Source: Nocardia asteroides (GTDB lineage Bacteria; Actinomycetota; Actinomycetes; Mycobacteriales; Mycobacteriaceae). Taken from it: DNA of 64,000 bases. Of this stretch, positions 1 to 8,656 are shown one piece after another (the first letter of the stretch is position 1; each line of letters opens with the position of its first letter). The position numbers were made by a program, and so were the translations under genes. The stretch covers positions 5,084,001-5,148,000 of the forward strand of contig CP082844.1 of the NCBI GenBank assembly GCA_019930625.1, written 5' to 3'. A model generated the notes under the pieces. The model searched no databases and was not told the origin of the DNA. It was given only the letters and a program-made list of their open reading frames with translations.

Positions 1-3000
1 CGGTGGGGCGGGGGCGGTCGAGGGGGAGGTCGGGTTGGGTGGTGAGGCCGTCGAGGTGGGTGCGCCAGTAGGACAGTTGGCGGGCGGCGATGGAGTCGGG
101 GTCGGTGTCGGTGCCGATGACGGTGCGTTGCCAGATGGCGTAGTCGGCGTATTGCACTTCCAGGGGCGCCCAGCGGGGGGAGTTGCCGCCGATGCGGGCG
201 AGGTAGGCGGTCATCAGGTCGCGGGCCAGGGGGGCCATGGAGGCGCCGTCGGCGGCGATGTGGTGGGCGACGAACGCCAGGAGGTGTTCCTCGGGCCCGG
301 TTTCGGCCAGCAGGGCGCGGACGGGGACTTCTTCGGTGACGTCGAAGCCGGTGTGCATCAACTCGGTGATCGCTGTGAGGGGGTCGTCGGTGACGGTGAG
401 TTCCAGCCCGCCGGGTAGTGCTTGGTCCACGGTGAGGATTTGCTGGTAGGGGGTGGCGCCGGGTTCGTCGGCGGGGTAGCGGGTGCGCAGGGATTCGTGG
501 CGTTCGAGGACGTCGGCCAGGGCGTGCCGTAACGCGGAGACATCCAGCGCGCCGCGTAGCTGGATGGCCAGGGGGATGTTGTAGGCGGGGGAGGTGGGGT
601 CGAACTGGTTGAGTACCCACATCCGTTGCTGGGCCAGTGACAGCGGGATCGGTTCGGTGCGCGGACGGCGTTCGAGTACCGGGCGCGCGCCGCCGCCGGC
701 GCCGGGGATCACCCGTGCGGCCAGGCCGGCGACGGTGGGTGCTTCGAACAACTCCCGTACTGCCACATCCGCGTCCAGGGCCTCGTTGATCCGGGCGATC
801 ACCCGGGTGGCCAGCAGCGAGTTGCCGCCCAACGCGAAGAAGTCGTCATCCAAACCGACCCGCTCGGCGCCGAGCAGCCCGGCGAACACCTCGGCGACGG
901 CCTGCTGGACCGGGGAACTCGGCGCCCGGAACACCGCACCGGAGCTGAACTGCGGGGCAGGCAGCGCTTTACGGTCCAGTTTCCCGTTGGGGGTCAGCGG
1001 CAGCGCGTCCAGCACCACCACAGCATCCGGCACCATGTAGCCGGTCAAGAACTCCGAGACCTGCGCCCGCAACACCGACGCGTCCACACTCACCCCGGTA
1101 TCGGCCACCACATACCCGATCAAACGGTCCCCGGCGTGCTCCTCGGAGCGAACCAGCACCACCGCCTGACCGACCCCCGGACACCGCAGCAGCGCCGCCT
1201 CGATCTCCCCCAACTCGATGCGGAACCCCCGCAACTGCACCTGCTGATCACCACGCCCGGCGTACTCCAGGGTGGCCTGACCACCGAAACCGACCCACCG
1301 GCCGATATCGCCGCTGCGATACATCCGCGAACCCGGCGCACCGAACGGATCGGCCACGAACCGTGTCGCGGTCAACCCCGGCCTGCCCAGATAGCCACGC
1401 GAGAGCTGCCCACCCGCGACGTGAATCTCACCGGCCACACCGACCGGTGCCGGATGGAGCCGGTCATCGATCACGTAGGCGTCCAAACCGGGCAGCGCGC
1501 GCCCGATCACACTGGCCTGGTTGTCGACCATCTGCTCATCCAGCGACAGGAACGACACATGCACCGTGGTCTCGGTGATGCCGTACATGTTCACCAGCCA
1601 TGGCGCATCGACCGGATGACGGTCGTACCAGCGCTGCAACTGACGCAGATCCAATGCCTCGCCGCCGAAGACGACATAGCGAAGCGCGAACTTGCCCTGG
1701 TCGCTCGGGTGCGCGGCCCGGTCGGCCTCGGCGAGCTGGTAGAACGCCGAGGGGGTCTGGTTGAGCACGGTGACCTGTTCCCGGATCAGCAGCTCACGGA
1801 ACTGCTCGGGCGACCGCGAGGTCAGGTAGTCGACCACTACGACGGTGCCGCCGTTGGCCAGCGCGCACCACAGCTCCCACACCGAGAAGTCGAACGCGTA
1901 GGAGTGGAACAACGTCCACACGTCGGTCTCGTCGAACTCGAACAGCGACTGGGTGTTGGCGAACAACTCCACCACATTGCGATGCGCCACCCCGACACCC
2001 TTGGGCACACCGGTCGAACCGGAGGTGTAGATGACATACGCCAAGTTGTCCGGACGCAACCGCGCCCGTCGCTGGCCATCACCCACCGGCGCATCGGAGA
2101 AGGATTCCGCCTCCCCGAGCAACACCACAGGCAGATCACCCGCCGGCAGCGCTTGCTGTTCCTGCTCGGTGGTCAGGATGCATACCGGTGCGGCGTCCTC
2201 GAGCATGAACTCCAACCGTTGCACCGGATAGGTGGTATCGATCGGCAGATACGCCGCCCCCGCGGTCAGCACACCCAGCAAAGCCACCGGCAATTCCTCG
2301 GTACGCGCCACCGCCACCGCCACCACCGACTCCGGACCCGCACCACGGGCGATCAACGCCCGCGCCACCCGATTCGCCCGCCGCTGCAACTCACCAAAGG
2401 TCAAGAAGGTGTCCCCGAAACGGATCGCGACCGCATCCGGGCGGTTACGCGCCTGGCTGGTGATCACATCCACCAACGTCACCTCCGGCACCAGCGCACC
2501 CGGCGTCGACCACTCGTGCAACACCAGATCCCGCTCACCGGGCGCCAGCACATCGATATCCCCCACCACCACCGACGCATCCGCCGCGACCGCGGCCAGG
2601 ATCCGGGTGAACCGATCCGCGAAATCACGCACCGTCGCCTCATCGAACAAATCGGTGGCATAAGTGAACGCCGCCGACAAACCCCCCACCCCACCCTCAC
2701 GATCGAACCTCTCCGCCACCGCCAACTGCAGATCGAACTTCGCCACCCCCACCGCCGAATCCACCCCCGACACCGACAACCCCGGCAACTCCAACTCCGG
2801 CACCACCACATTCTGGAACGTCAACATCACCTGGAACAACGGATGCCGCGCGGGCGAACGCGGCGGATCCAGCAACTCCACCAACCGCTCGAACGGCACA
2901 TCCGCATGCCCGAACGCCTCCACATCCACCGACCGCACCCCAGCCAGCAACCCCGAAAACGACACAGCGGGATCGATCTCGGTCCGCAACACCAACGTAT

Positions 3001-5767
3001 TGACGAACATCCCGATCACATCATCCAAAACCGCCTCACCACGCCCGGCCACCGGCGTCCCCACCGCGATATCCCGCGTCCCCGACAACCGCGCCAACAA
3101 CACCGCCAACGCCGCATGCACCACCATGAACAACGTCACATCATGCGCACGCGCCACCCGCGCCAACCCCGCGGCCACCCCCGCATCCACCTCGAACCCC
3201 ACCGTCGCCCCCCGATACGACGACACCGCCGCACGCGCCCGATCCGCCGGCAACTCCAACTGCTCGGGCAACCCCGCCAAACCCGCCCGCCAAAACGCGA
3301 TCTGCCCCGCCAGCACCGACTCCGGATCATCCTCCGAACCCAAAACCTCCCGCTGCCACAACGCGAAATCCGCATACTGCACCGCCAACGGCGCCCACAC
3401 CGGCCCCTCACCCCCCAACCGCCGCACATACGCAGCCATCAAATCCCGCGTCAACGGCCCCATCGAAAAACCATCACCCGCGATGTGATGCACCACACAC
3501 ACCAGCACATGCTCGAACTCACCCACCCGCAACAACCGCACCCGCACCGGCGGCGCCACCGTCACATCGAAACCCTCACCCACCACCGCAGCCACCCGAC
3601 CAGCCACCCCCGCAGCCTCCACCGACTCCACCACCACCGCCGGCACCGCCCGCGCGTCCCCCACCGGCAACACCACCTGAAAACCCTCCCCATCCACAGC
3701 CGGATACACCGTCCGCAACACCTCATGCCGCTCCACCACATCCCCCACCGCAGCCCGCAACGCCCCCACATCCAACCGCCCCGACAACCGCACCGCGACC
3801 GGAATATTGTTCACCCCACTACCCGGATCGAACCGGTTCAAAAACCACATCCGCTGCTGCGCATACGACAACGGCACCCGCTCCGGCCGCACACCCGCAA
3901 CCAACGCCCGACCCGCCACCGACCCCGCAAGCCGCTCCACCCCAACAGCCAACCCCGCAACCGTCGACACCTCGAACAACAACTGCACCGGCACCCGCAC
4001 ACCCAACGCCGCACCCACCCGCGCCGCAGCCTGCGCCGCCAACAACGAATTACCACCCAACTCGAAGAAATCATCATCCACACCCACACGACCACCCCCG
4101 TCCGCCACCAACAACGCAGCGAACACCTCCGCCACAACCTCCTCCGTCGGAGTCGACGGCGCACGGAAAGCACGAGCGGCGAACACCGGCTCCGGCAAAG
4201 CCGCCCGATCCAGCTTGCCCACCGGCGTCAACGGAATCTCGTCCAGCACGATGATCGTTGTGGGAACCATGTAAGCGGGCAATGTCTCGGAGATGAAGTC
4301 GACGAGTGTGGCGGTGTCGAATTCCGTTGCCAGTTCTGCCGCCTTGGGCAGTACATAGGACGCCAGCATGGTCGTACCGTTGGGTTGCCGCTTGCCCAAC
4401 GTCACCGCGAACTCGATATCGGGATGGCGGCTCAGCGCATCATCGATCTCGCCGAGTTCGACGCGGAAGCCACGCACCTTCACCTGGAAGTCGGAACGTC
4501 CCAGGACTTCGATGCCGCCGGAGCCCAGACGGCGCGCCAGGTCGCCGGTCCGGTACATCCGTGAGCCCGGGTTGCCGCCCTCGCCGCCGAATGGGTTGGC
4601 CACAAAGCGTGCCGCGGTGAGACTTCGCCGATTCAGATAACCCGCTGCCAGCGCGGGACCGGACAGGTACAGCTCGCCGACCACTCCGGCAGGGGCCGGG
4701 CGCAGGCGGGAATCCAGCACGTACAGACCGAATCCGGGTATGGCGCTGCCGATGGTTATCGTCTCACCCGGCACGAGAGGTGCACTGCTGGTCGCGATGA
4801 CCGTGGCCTCGGTGGGCCCGTATCCGTTGATCATGGCGCGGCCGCCGCCGGTCCAGCGGTGCACCAGGTGCGGCCCGAACCGGTCACCGATGACCATGAC
4901 GACTCGCAGGTCCGTGAGACCCGCGGGGTCGACGGACTCCAGTGCCCCGGGTGTGATGAGCATGTGGGTGACGTGTTCGCGCCGTAGCAGATCGGCGAGT
5001 TCGAATCCACCGAACACCGTCGGCGGCGCGATCACGAGAGTCGATCCTGTGGCGAAGGCGACCAGCAGTTCCAGCACCGACACGTCGAAGTTCGGCGAGC
5101 AGATATGCATCACCCGGGAGCCGTCTGTGACACCGTAGCGCTCCCGCTCGGACGCCACCATCGCTCCCAGTCCCGAATGGGTGACCACGACCCCCTTGGG
5201 GCGTCCGGTCGATCCGGAGGTGAAGATGACGTAGGCGGGATGCTGCTCGGTGAGCATCCGCACCCGATCGGTGTACGAGACCGGGTGCGCGGGCCGCTCC
5301 GCGATCCGCTCTCGGTGTCGCGGGTCGTCGAGTTCGATCCAGGGGATGGACGTGCCCAGCGCTTCTCGGTACGCCGAGGTGGTGAGGCCCAGCGCGGCCC
5401 CTGAATCGGACACCATGTAGGCGATTCGCTCGGGCGGGTAGGTGGGATCGATCGGCACATAGGCAGCGCCTGTCTTCGCGATCGCCCATACCGACAGCAC
5501 GGACTCGACCGAGCGCCGGATGCCGATGGCCACGACGTCGCCGGGCCCCAGCCCCCGGTCGATCAACTCCCGCGCCAACCGTGACGACGATTCATCGAGC
5601 TGCCGGTAGGTCAGCTCCACGGCATCGGCGGAATCAGCTGTCGCGGCGAACCGGATCGCGACCGTGTCGGCGGCGGATTCGACTGCGGCGGTGAGCAGTT
5701 GGCCGAAGAGTGGACCGCCGGAACGGCGACGGCGGCTTCCACGCGCAGAACGGCGGTCCATCTTCAT
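1..5767 (-). CDS. Nonribosomal peptide synthetase, A-T-C-A-T-C (3' end outside window)
   Basis: The reading frame stays open from ATG 5767 to the window edge, over 1,900 codons. It starts with an Arg-rich leader and goes straight into an adenylation domain, so it looks like an initiating synthetase. Domains by position: A1 about 5700-4270 (A3 motif TSGSTGRPKGV near 5200, GYGPTE near 4830); T1 with DDDFFELGGNSLL (Ser codon 4046-4048); C1 about 3900-2520 (HHIAGDG near 3490); A2 about 2480-960 (TSGSTGVPKGV near 2010); T2 with DDDFFALGGNSLL (Ser codon 818-820); C2 from about 650 to the edge (HHIAADG near 250). A2 pocket residues read D-F-W-N-V-G-M-V-H-K, the known threonine code. A1 reads about D-V-L-L-M-I-G-V-I-K and is not assigned. 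A GGAG lies upstream of ATG 5767; ATG 5761 is an alternative. No MbtH-like gene is adjacent. Confidence 0.95.
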   Translation of the reverse strand, partial: MKMDRRSARGSRRRRSGGPLFGQLLTAAVESAADTVAIRFAATADSADAVELTYRQLDESSSRLARELIDRGLGPGDVVAIGIRRSVESVLSVWAIAKTGAAYVPIDPTYPPERIAYMVSDSGAALGLTTSAYREALGTSIPWIELDDPRHRERIAERPAHPVSYTDRVRMLTEQHPAYVIFTSGSTGRPKGVVVTHSGLGAMVASERERYGVTDGSRVMHICSPNFDVSVLELLVAFATGSTLVIAPPTVFGGFELADLLRREHVTHMLITPGALESVDPAGLTDLRVVMVIGDRFGPHLVHRWTGGGRAMINGYGPTEATVIATSSAPLVPGETITIGSAIPGFGLYVLDSRLRPAPAGVVGELYLSGPALAAGYLNRRSLTAARFVANPFGGEGGNPGSRMYRTGDLARRLGSGGIEVLGRSDFQVKVRGFRVELGEIDDALSRHPDIEFAVTLGKRQPNGTTMLASYVLPKAAELATEFDTATLVDFISETLPAYMVPTTIIVLDEIPLTPVGKLDRAALPEPVFAARAFRAPSTPTEEVVAEVFAALLVADGGGRVGVDDDFFELGGNSLLAAQAAARVGAALGVRVPVQLLFEVSTVAGLAVGVERLAGSVAGRALVAGVRPERVPLSYAQQRMWFLNRFDPGSGVNNIPVAVRLSGRLDVGALRAAVGDVVERHEVLRTVYPAVDGEGFQVVLPVGDARAVPAVVVESVEAAGVAGRVAAVVGEGFDVTVAPPVRVRLLRVGEFEHVLVCVVHHIAGDGFSMGPLTRDLMAAYVRRLGGEGPVWAPLAVQYADFALWQREVLGSEDDPESVLAGQIAFWRAGLAGLPEQLELPADRARAAVSSYRGATVGFEVDAGVAAGLARVARAHDVTLFMVVHAALAVLLARLSGTRDIAVGTPVAGRGEAVLDDVIGMFVNTLVLRTEIDPAVSFSGLLAGVRSVDVEAFGHADVPFERLVELLDPPRSPARHPLFQVMLTFQNVVVPELELPGLSVSGVDSAVGVAKFDLQLAVAERFDREGGVGGLSAAFTYATDLFDEATVRDFADRFTRILAAVAADASVVVGDIDVLAPGERDLVLHEWSTPGALVPEVTLVDVITSQARNRPDAVAIRFGDTFLTFGELQRRANRVARALIARGAGPESVVAVAVARTEELPVALLGVLTAGAAYLPIDTTYPVQRLEFMLEDAAPVCILTTEQEQQALPAGDLPVVLLGEAESFSDAPVGDGQRRARLRPDNLAYVIYTSGSTGVPKGVGVAHRNVVELFANTQSLFEFDETDVWTLFHSYAFDFSVWELWCALANGGTVVVVDYLTSRSPEQFRELLIREQVTVLNQTPSAFYQLAEADRAAHPSDQGKFALRYVVFGGEALDLRQLQRWYDRHPVDAPWLVNMYGITETTVHVSFLSLDEQMVDNQASVIGRALPGLDAYVIDDRLHPAPVGVAGEIHVAGGQLSRGYLGRPGLTATRFVADPFGAPGSRMYRSGDIGRWVGFGGQATLEYAGRGDQQVQLRGFRIELGEIEAALLRCPGVGQAVVLVRSEEHAGDRLIGYVVADTGVSVDASVLRAQVSEFLTGYMVPDAVVVLDALPLTPNGKLDRKALPAPQFSSGAVFRAPSSPVQQAVAEVFAGLLGAERVGLDDDFFALGGNSLLATRVIARINEALDADVAVRELFEAPTVAGLAARVIPGAGGGARPVLERRPRTEPIPLSLAQQRMWVLNQFDPTSPAYNIPLAIQLRGALDVSALRHALADVLERHESLRTRYPADEPGATPYQQILTVDQALPGGLELTVTDDPLTAITELMHTGFDVTEEVPVRALLAETGPEEHLLAFVAHHIAADGASMAPLARDLMTAYLARIGGNSPRWAPLEVQYADYAIWQRTVIGTDTDPDSIAARQLSYWRTHLDGLTTQPDLPLDRPRPT

Positions 5768-6208
5768 TTCGGGTGCTTACTCCTTCAGGTGCTGGACTCG
5801 CGGACGAACGTTTCGATCCGACCCACAGCGTCGCTACAGGCTGGCAATGGTGTCGCAGACAGACCGGTGATATCTCGTTCAGTCAGGTTTCTGTTCCCCC
5901 GTTGGGGACATAGCGGGAGAGCCGCCTACGGCGCGGCATACTACGGTGCCGCACCAAATATGTTGTGGCTCACATCTTTTCCGCCGGTGTGCTTCGCAGC
6001 AGTGCCGCCACACACGTGTCGCTGCGTCCGCCTGCTTCTTCGGTTCGCCCGACCTTGTGGGCAGCAGCGCAACGTGTCATCTCACTCGCGGAAGTCGAAG
6101 CGCCGCAGGGCTGTACATCAGCTCGCTGCCTTGACATCCGGGGCGGCGATCGGGCCCGGCCTCAGTGATGCAGCGGGCCGCACCCATACCGGTCATCGGT
6201 CCGCAGGG
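5768..6208. other. Intergenic region upstream of the NRPS, nothing recognised
   Basis: About 440 bases with no convincing gene on either strand. It must hold the NRPS promoter on the minus strand. I looked for an iron box (paired TTAGGTTAG-type halves) that would mark a siderophore cluster and did not see one. Confidence 0.4.
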
Positions 6209-6409
6209 TCAGAAAAATGTGCAGGCAGGGCCACCGGCCGAACTGTCGACGTACCCCGCGCGCAAGATGCGCAGTAGCAGGCACAGCGATCGAGTGGCCG
6301 ATCCGGTTTCGGCGACGGTCGACGGCTCTTCGAGCGGCGCGGCGGACGCGGCCGACGGGGGTGCGAGGAGTGTGGCCGTCAGGAGGAGGCCTGCGGTGAT
6401 CGCCTTCAT
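6209..6409 (-). CDS. Small secreted protein, unknown function
   Basis: A 66-residue product opens with a classic Sec signal peptide: MKAITAG, then a Leu/Ala/Thr core ending ASA-AP. The mature part would be only about 40 residues with two Cys (CLLLRIL and ACTFF), which could pair. I recognise no family. The start was chosen because the signal peptide begins there; an upstream in-frame ATG at 6457 would add 16 residues, and neither start has a strong ribosome binding site. It lies between the NRPS and the Cache/GntR pair on the same strand. Moderate confidence, based mainly on the signal peptide. Confidence 0.5.
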   Translation of the reverse strand: MKAITAGLLLTATLLAPPSAASAAPLEEPSTVAETGSATRSLCLLLRILRAGYVDSSAGGPACTFF

Positions 6410-6486
6410 GGACACGAGTATTCGGCGAACTTCGCTGGGTCGCACGACCCCAGTCATCGGGGCGCGCCGCGCTGTCGCGCGGGTAA

Positions 6487-7230
6487 TCAGTGGGATGCCG
6501 TGGATCCCAACGGATGCAACGACCAGGGCAAGGTCTCGATCGGCACCGCGGCGGCAGGCCGGTCCATTCGGCTCGTCTTGGATCCGGTCGTGAATTCCGG
6601 ATCAGTGCCCATGATCACGCGGCCCTCGCCGTTGACCAGCACCACCCGCTGACCGGATGCCCGGAACCGCGGGAGCAGGATCTCCTCGAGCGAGGCGACA
6701 GGGACATCCGCACCGGCGACTCCGAGGAAGGTCCCCGAAGGAATCGTGACCGGTACAGCGAATGTGCAAACGTATTGATCGGTGCACGCGTAATCCAGGG
6801 CGGGGCCGTGCACCCATCGCCGATCCTGGTCACGCGGAATCGCGAACCATTCCATTCCGGTGTAGTCGTAGAAATATTCGCTGTGCGGGTTCAATTCCAG
6901 CAGCAGGCGTTGTGGTCGGCTCTCTGCGTCCAGCAACCACCATTCGAGGTGACGGGGACGATCGGCGAGAATGCCGTCAGCGAGCACTACGCCCGCGCTT
7001 TCGAGGAGTTTCCCATGCCGCTCGAGTTCACCGACAATGGTGTCGCGAAGCGCAACGAGGTCGGTCGACCGTGGAGTGGACCGCGGCTGATCGGCGAGAT
7101 CTTCCCACAGCGTTGCCAGCGCCGTCCCGATGATCCCCAGTGATCGGAAAACCTCGTCGGCCAGCTTTCCGACGGTATGAGCGAGCGACTCGACGGTCAC
7201 CGGGGTGGGGGAATTATCGGTGTCCCTCAT
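6487..7230 (-). CDS. Cache-domain sensor-like protein
   Basis: A 247-residue soluble protein without signal peptide or membrane segment. The middle and C-terminal parts (WFAIPRDQDRRWVHGPALDY, then PSGTFLGVAGADVP, then RVVLVNGEGRVIMGTDP) match the pattern of Cache/PDC ligand-binding domains, which bind small organic acids or amino acids in bacterial sensors. A cytoplasmic Cache protein downstream of a GntR regulator is unusual, and suggests that it provides ligand sensing or reports on the same substrate. Its ATG overlaps the GntR stop by four bases (ATGA), so the two are translationally coupled. No target gene is adjacent. Confidence 0.7.
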   Translation of the reverse strand: MRDTDNSPTPVTVESLAHTVGKLADEVFRSLGIIGTALATLWEDLADQPRSTPRSTDLVALRDTIVGELERHGKLLESAGVVLADGILADRPRHLEWWLLDAESRPQRLLLELNPHSEYFYDYTGMEWFAIPRDQDRRWVHGPALDYACTDQYVCTFAVPVTIPSGTFLGVAGADVPVASLEEILLPRFRASGQRVVLVNGEGRVIMGTDPEFTTGSKTSRMDRPAAAVPIETLPWSLHPLGSTASH

Positions 7231-7979
7231 CGATCACTGAGCTCCAAGCGTAGGGCGACGAGGCGGCGGATGCGTGATTCGGTTTGTGATTCTGCCAGCT
7301 CTCTCGCTCGGGCATCGTCTTCTCGTTCGATCGCGTCCACCAAATTCCGATGAGCGGTCGCCTCGGCCTCCGGGTCCAATTTCAGCCGCGGCAACCAGAG
7401 CAACGCGGAGAGTTCGGCTTGCAATGCGACCTCGGCGCGGGTCAACCGGGTGGACTGCGCGCACACCGCCATTTCGATATGAAACCGGCTGTCGGCGCGG
7501 CGTGCGGAGATGGGTTCGCTGCTGTCCTTCAGCCGGTCGGCCAGGGAGCGGAGCCGGGCGATATCGGCCCGCAACCCGCGGCGGGCGGCGAACACGGCGG
7601 CCGCTCCGGTGACGGCGAAATGTTCATCCCCCAGATCGCGCAACTCTTGAATGCTCATCTGCTGCAATCGCGCCAGCGAGGCGCTCTCGAGAACCTCCGC
7701 CGAACCGCGGATGAAGCTGCCACCACCGCGGCCGCGCTTGGTGTGCACGATCCCGCGCTGCCGGAGTACGGCAAGTGCCTCGCGCAGGGTCATCGTCGAT
7801 ATACCCAACTGGTTGGCGAGATCGGTCTCACTCGGCAGTTGCTGGCCGTCTGTCATCAGACCGAGGCTGATCGCGGCGCACAGCCGCTCCACCACGGCAT
7901 CGGTCTTCGGACCGCCACCTTCGAGAGGTGACAGCACGGCGCCCAAAGCGGTCAATCCGGCGCTCTCCCGGTTCGACAA
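7227..7979 (-). CDS. GntR-family (FadR-type) transcriptional regulator
   Basis: About 250 residues. The N-terminal winged helix-turn-helix shows the GntR pattern (LPSETDLANQLGISTMTLREA, then LRQRGIVHTKRGRGGGSFI). The helical C-terminal half has the FCD-type layout (RRADSRFHIEMAV, then HRNLVDAIEREDDARARELAE), where a small carboxylic acid and a metal usually bind. The start is taken as TTG 7979 because GAGGAG sits five bases upstream; the frame is open to 8018. It is coupled to the downstream Cache protein. Three TGAAC repeats lie just upstream and may be its autoregulatory site. Confidence 0.88.
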   Translation of the reverse strand: MSNRESAGLTALGAVLSPLEGGGPKTDAVVERLCAAISLGLMTDGQQLPSETDLANQLGISTMTLREALAVLRQRGIVHTKRGRGGGSFIRGSAEVLESASLARLQQMSIQELRDLGDEHFAVTGAAAVFAARRGLRADIARLRSLADRLKDSSEPISARRADSRFHIEMAVCAQSTRLTRAEVALQAELSALLWLPRLKLDPEAEATAHRNLVDAIEREDDARARELAESQTESRIRRLVALRLELSDR

Positions 7980-8018
7980 CGCGACTCCTCGGTGGGGGAT
8001 GTCACCTGATCCTAACAA

Positions 8019-8038
8019 TGAACCCTTGAACTATGAAC
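8019..8038. promoter_or_regulatory. Three TGAAC repeats upstream of the GntR gene
   Basis: TGAAC occurs at 8019-8023, 8027-8031 and 8034-8038 in the same orientation, immediately upstream of the GntR regulator. The spacing (8 then 7 bases) suits binding on one helix face only in part. Its role as an operator is inferred from position. Confidence 0.35.
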
Positions 8039-8279
8039 TCTAATGTCTTAGGTTAAATGCCGTGGAACTGCCTCCCCGGGCACCTTGACGCGCCGACGTC
8101 ACGATCGAAGCAGGATTCCCTGATGTCCGATAATCAGATCTTTCACCGCGAGCGCCCAGGGTGGGCCGCCCGTGACCGGGCCGGATCGTCCGCCGAAATG
8201 GTGGCGCACGGCCGAGTGTGGCCGACCGGTAGTGGCCCGCGCGCCCGTCGGGTGAGCGCACGGCGCAGGAGTGGCCGAG

Positions 8280-8546
8280 ATGGATGATGTGCACCGAACC
8301 GAAGTCGACGGATTGCGTGTGACCTGGCGCTTCGTTCAGCACCACTTGATCGCCATCGTCGCCGTAGACCATGCGTCCGACGCTTCGCCGGTAGTGTCGT
8401 TCAGCCCCGGCGGTTATCCCGACCTCGCGCAAGCGCGAGAGCTCCTTCCGGAACTGACCAGGCTGTGGGACGCGGTGCGTCACGAGTTCTGGGCGAAACT
8501 CTTCCCGCCGATGCCGCTGGCAAGCGGGCGGCAGGCATGGGCCTGA
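8280..8546 (+). CDS. Small hypothetical protein
   Basis: An 88-residue protein of unknown family, with VTWRFVQHHLIAIVAVDH, then SPGGYPDLAQARELLPELTRLWDAV. Composition is that of a normal soluble protein. The ATG at 8280 is supported by AGGAG (8267-8271) eight bases upstream; a GTG at 8271 would overlap that site and is unlikely. It is followed by the double palindrome and the DUF2236 gene in the same direction. Confidence 0.55.
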   Translation: MDDVHRTEVDGLRVTWRFVQHHLIAIVAVDHASDASPVVSFSPGGYPDLAQARELLPELTRLWDAVRHEFWAKLFPPMPLASGRQAWA

Positions 8547-8593
8547 CTCCGGAGGAGTCCGCCTCCCACGGCTGATCCTCGCGCGGCCCCTTG

Positions 8594-8640
8594 ACTAGAG
8601 CTTCACTACAGTGAAAAATTCACTGTAGTGAAGCTCTAGT
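8594..8640. promoter_or_regulatory. Perfect 22-bp inverted repeat made of two TetR-type operators
   Basis: Arms 8594-8615 and 8619-8640 are perfect reverse complements around a 3-base AAA loop. Each arm holds its own palindrome: TTCACTACAGTGAA at 8602-8615 and TTCACTGTAGTGAA at 8619-8632, with centres 17 bases apart. Short 6-2-6 palindromes like these are typical of TetR/AcrR operators. A TTGACT at 8591-8596 could be a -35 element inside the site. It lies directly before the DUF2236 gene; no TetR gene is adjacent. Confidence 0.75.
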
Positions 8641-8656
8641 GATAGGTGGTTGGATT

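Noticed and set aside
1136..4564. Plus-strand open frame of 1,142 codons antisense to the NRPS
   Set aside because: It is rich in Arg, His, Pro and Gln with no domain, and is explained by the strong codon bias of the real minus-strand gene.
8040..8060. TTAGGTTAA resembling half of an IdeR iron box
   Set aside because: The second half of the palindrome is missing.
8123..8287. Short plus-strand ORF starting MSDNQIFHRERPG
   Set aside because: Weak binding site, Arg-rich meaningless tail, and it overlaps the supported start of the next gene.
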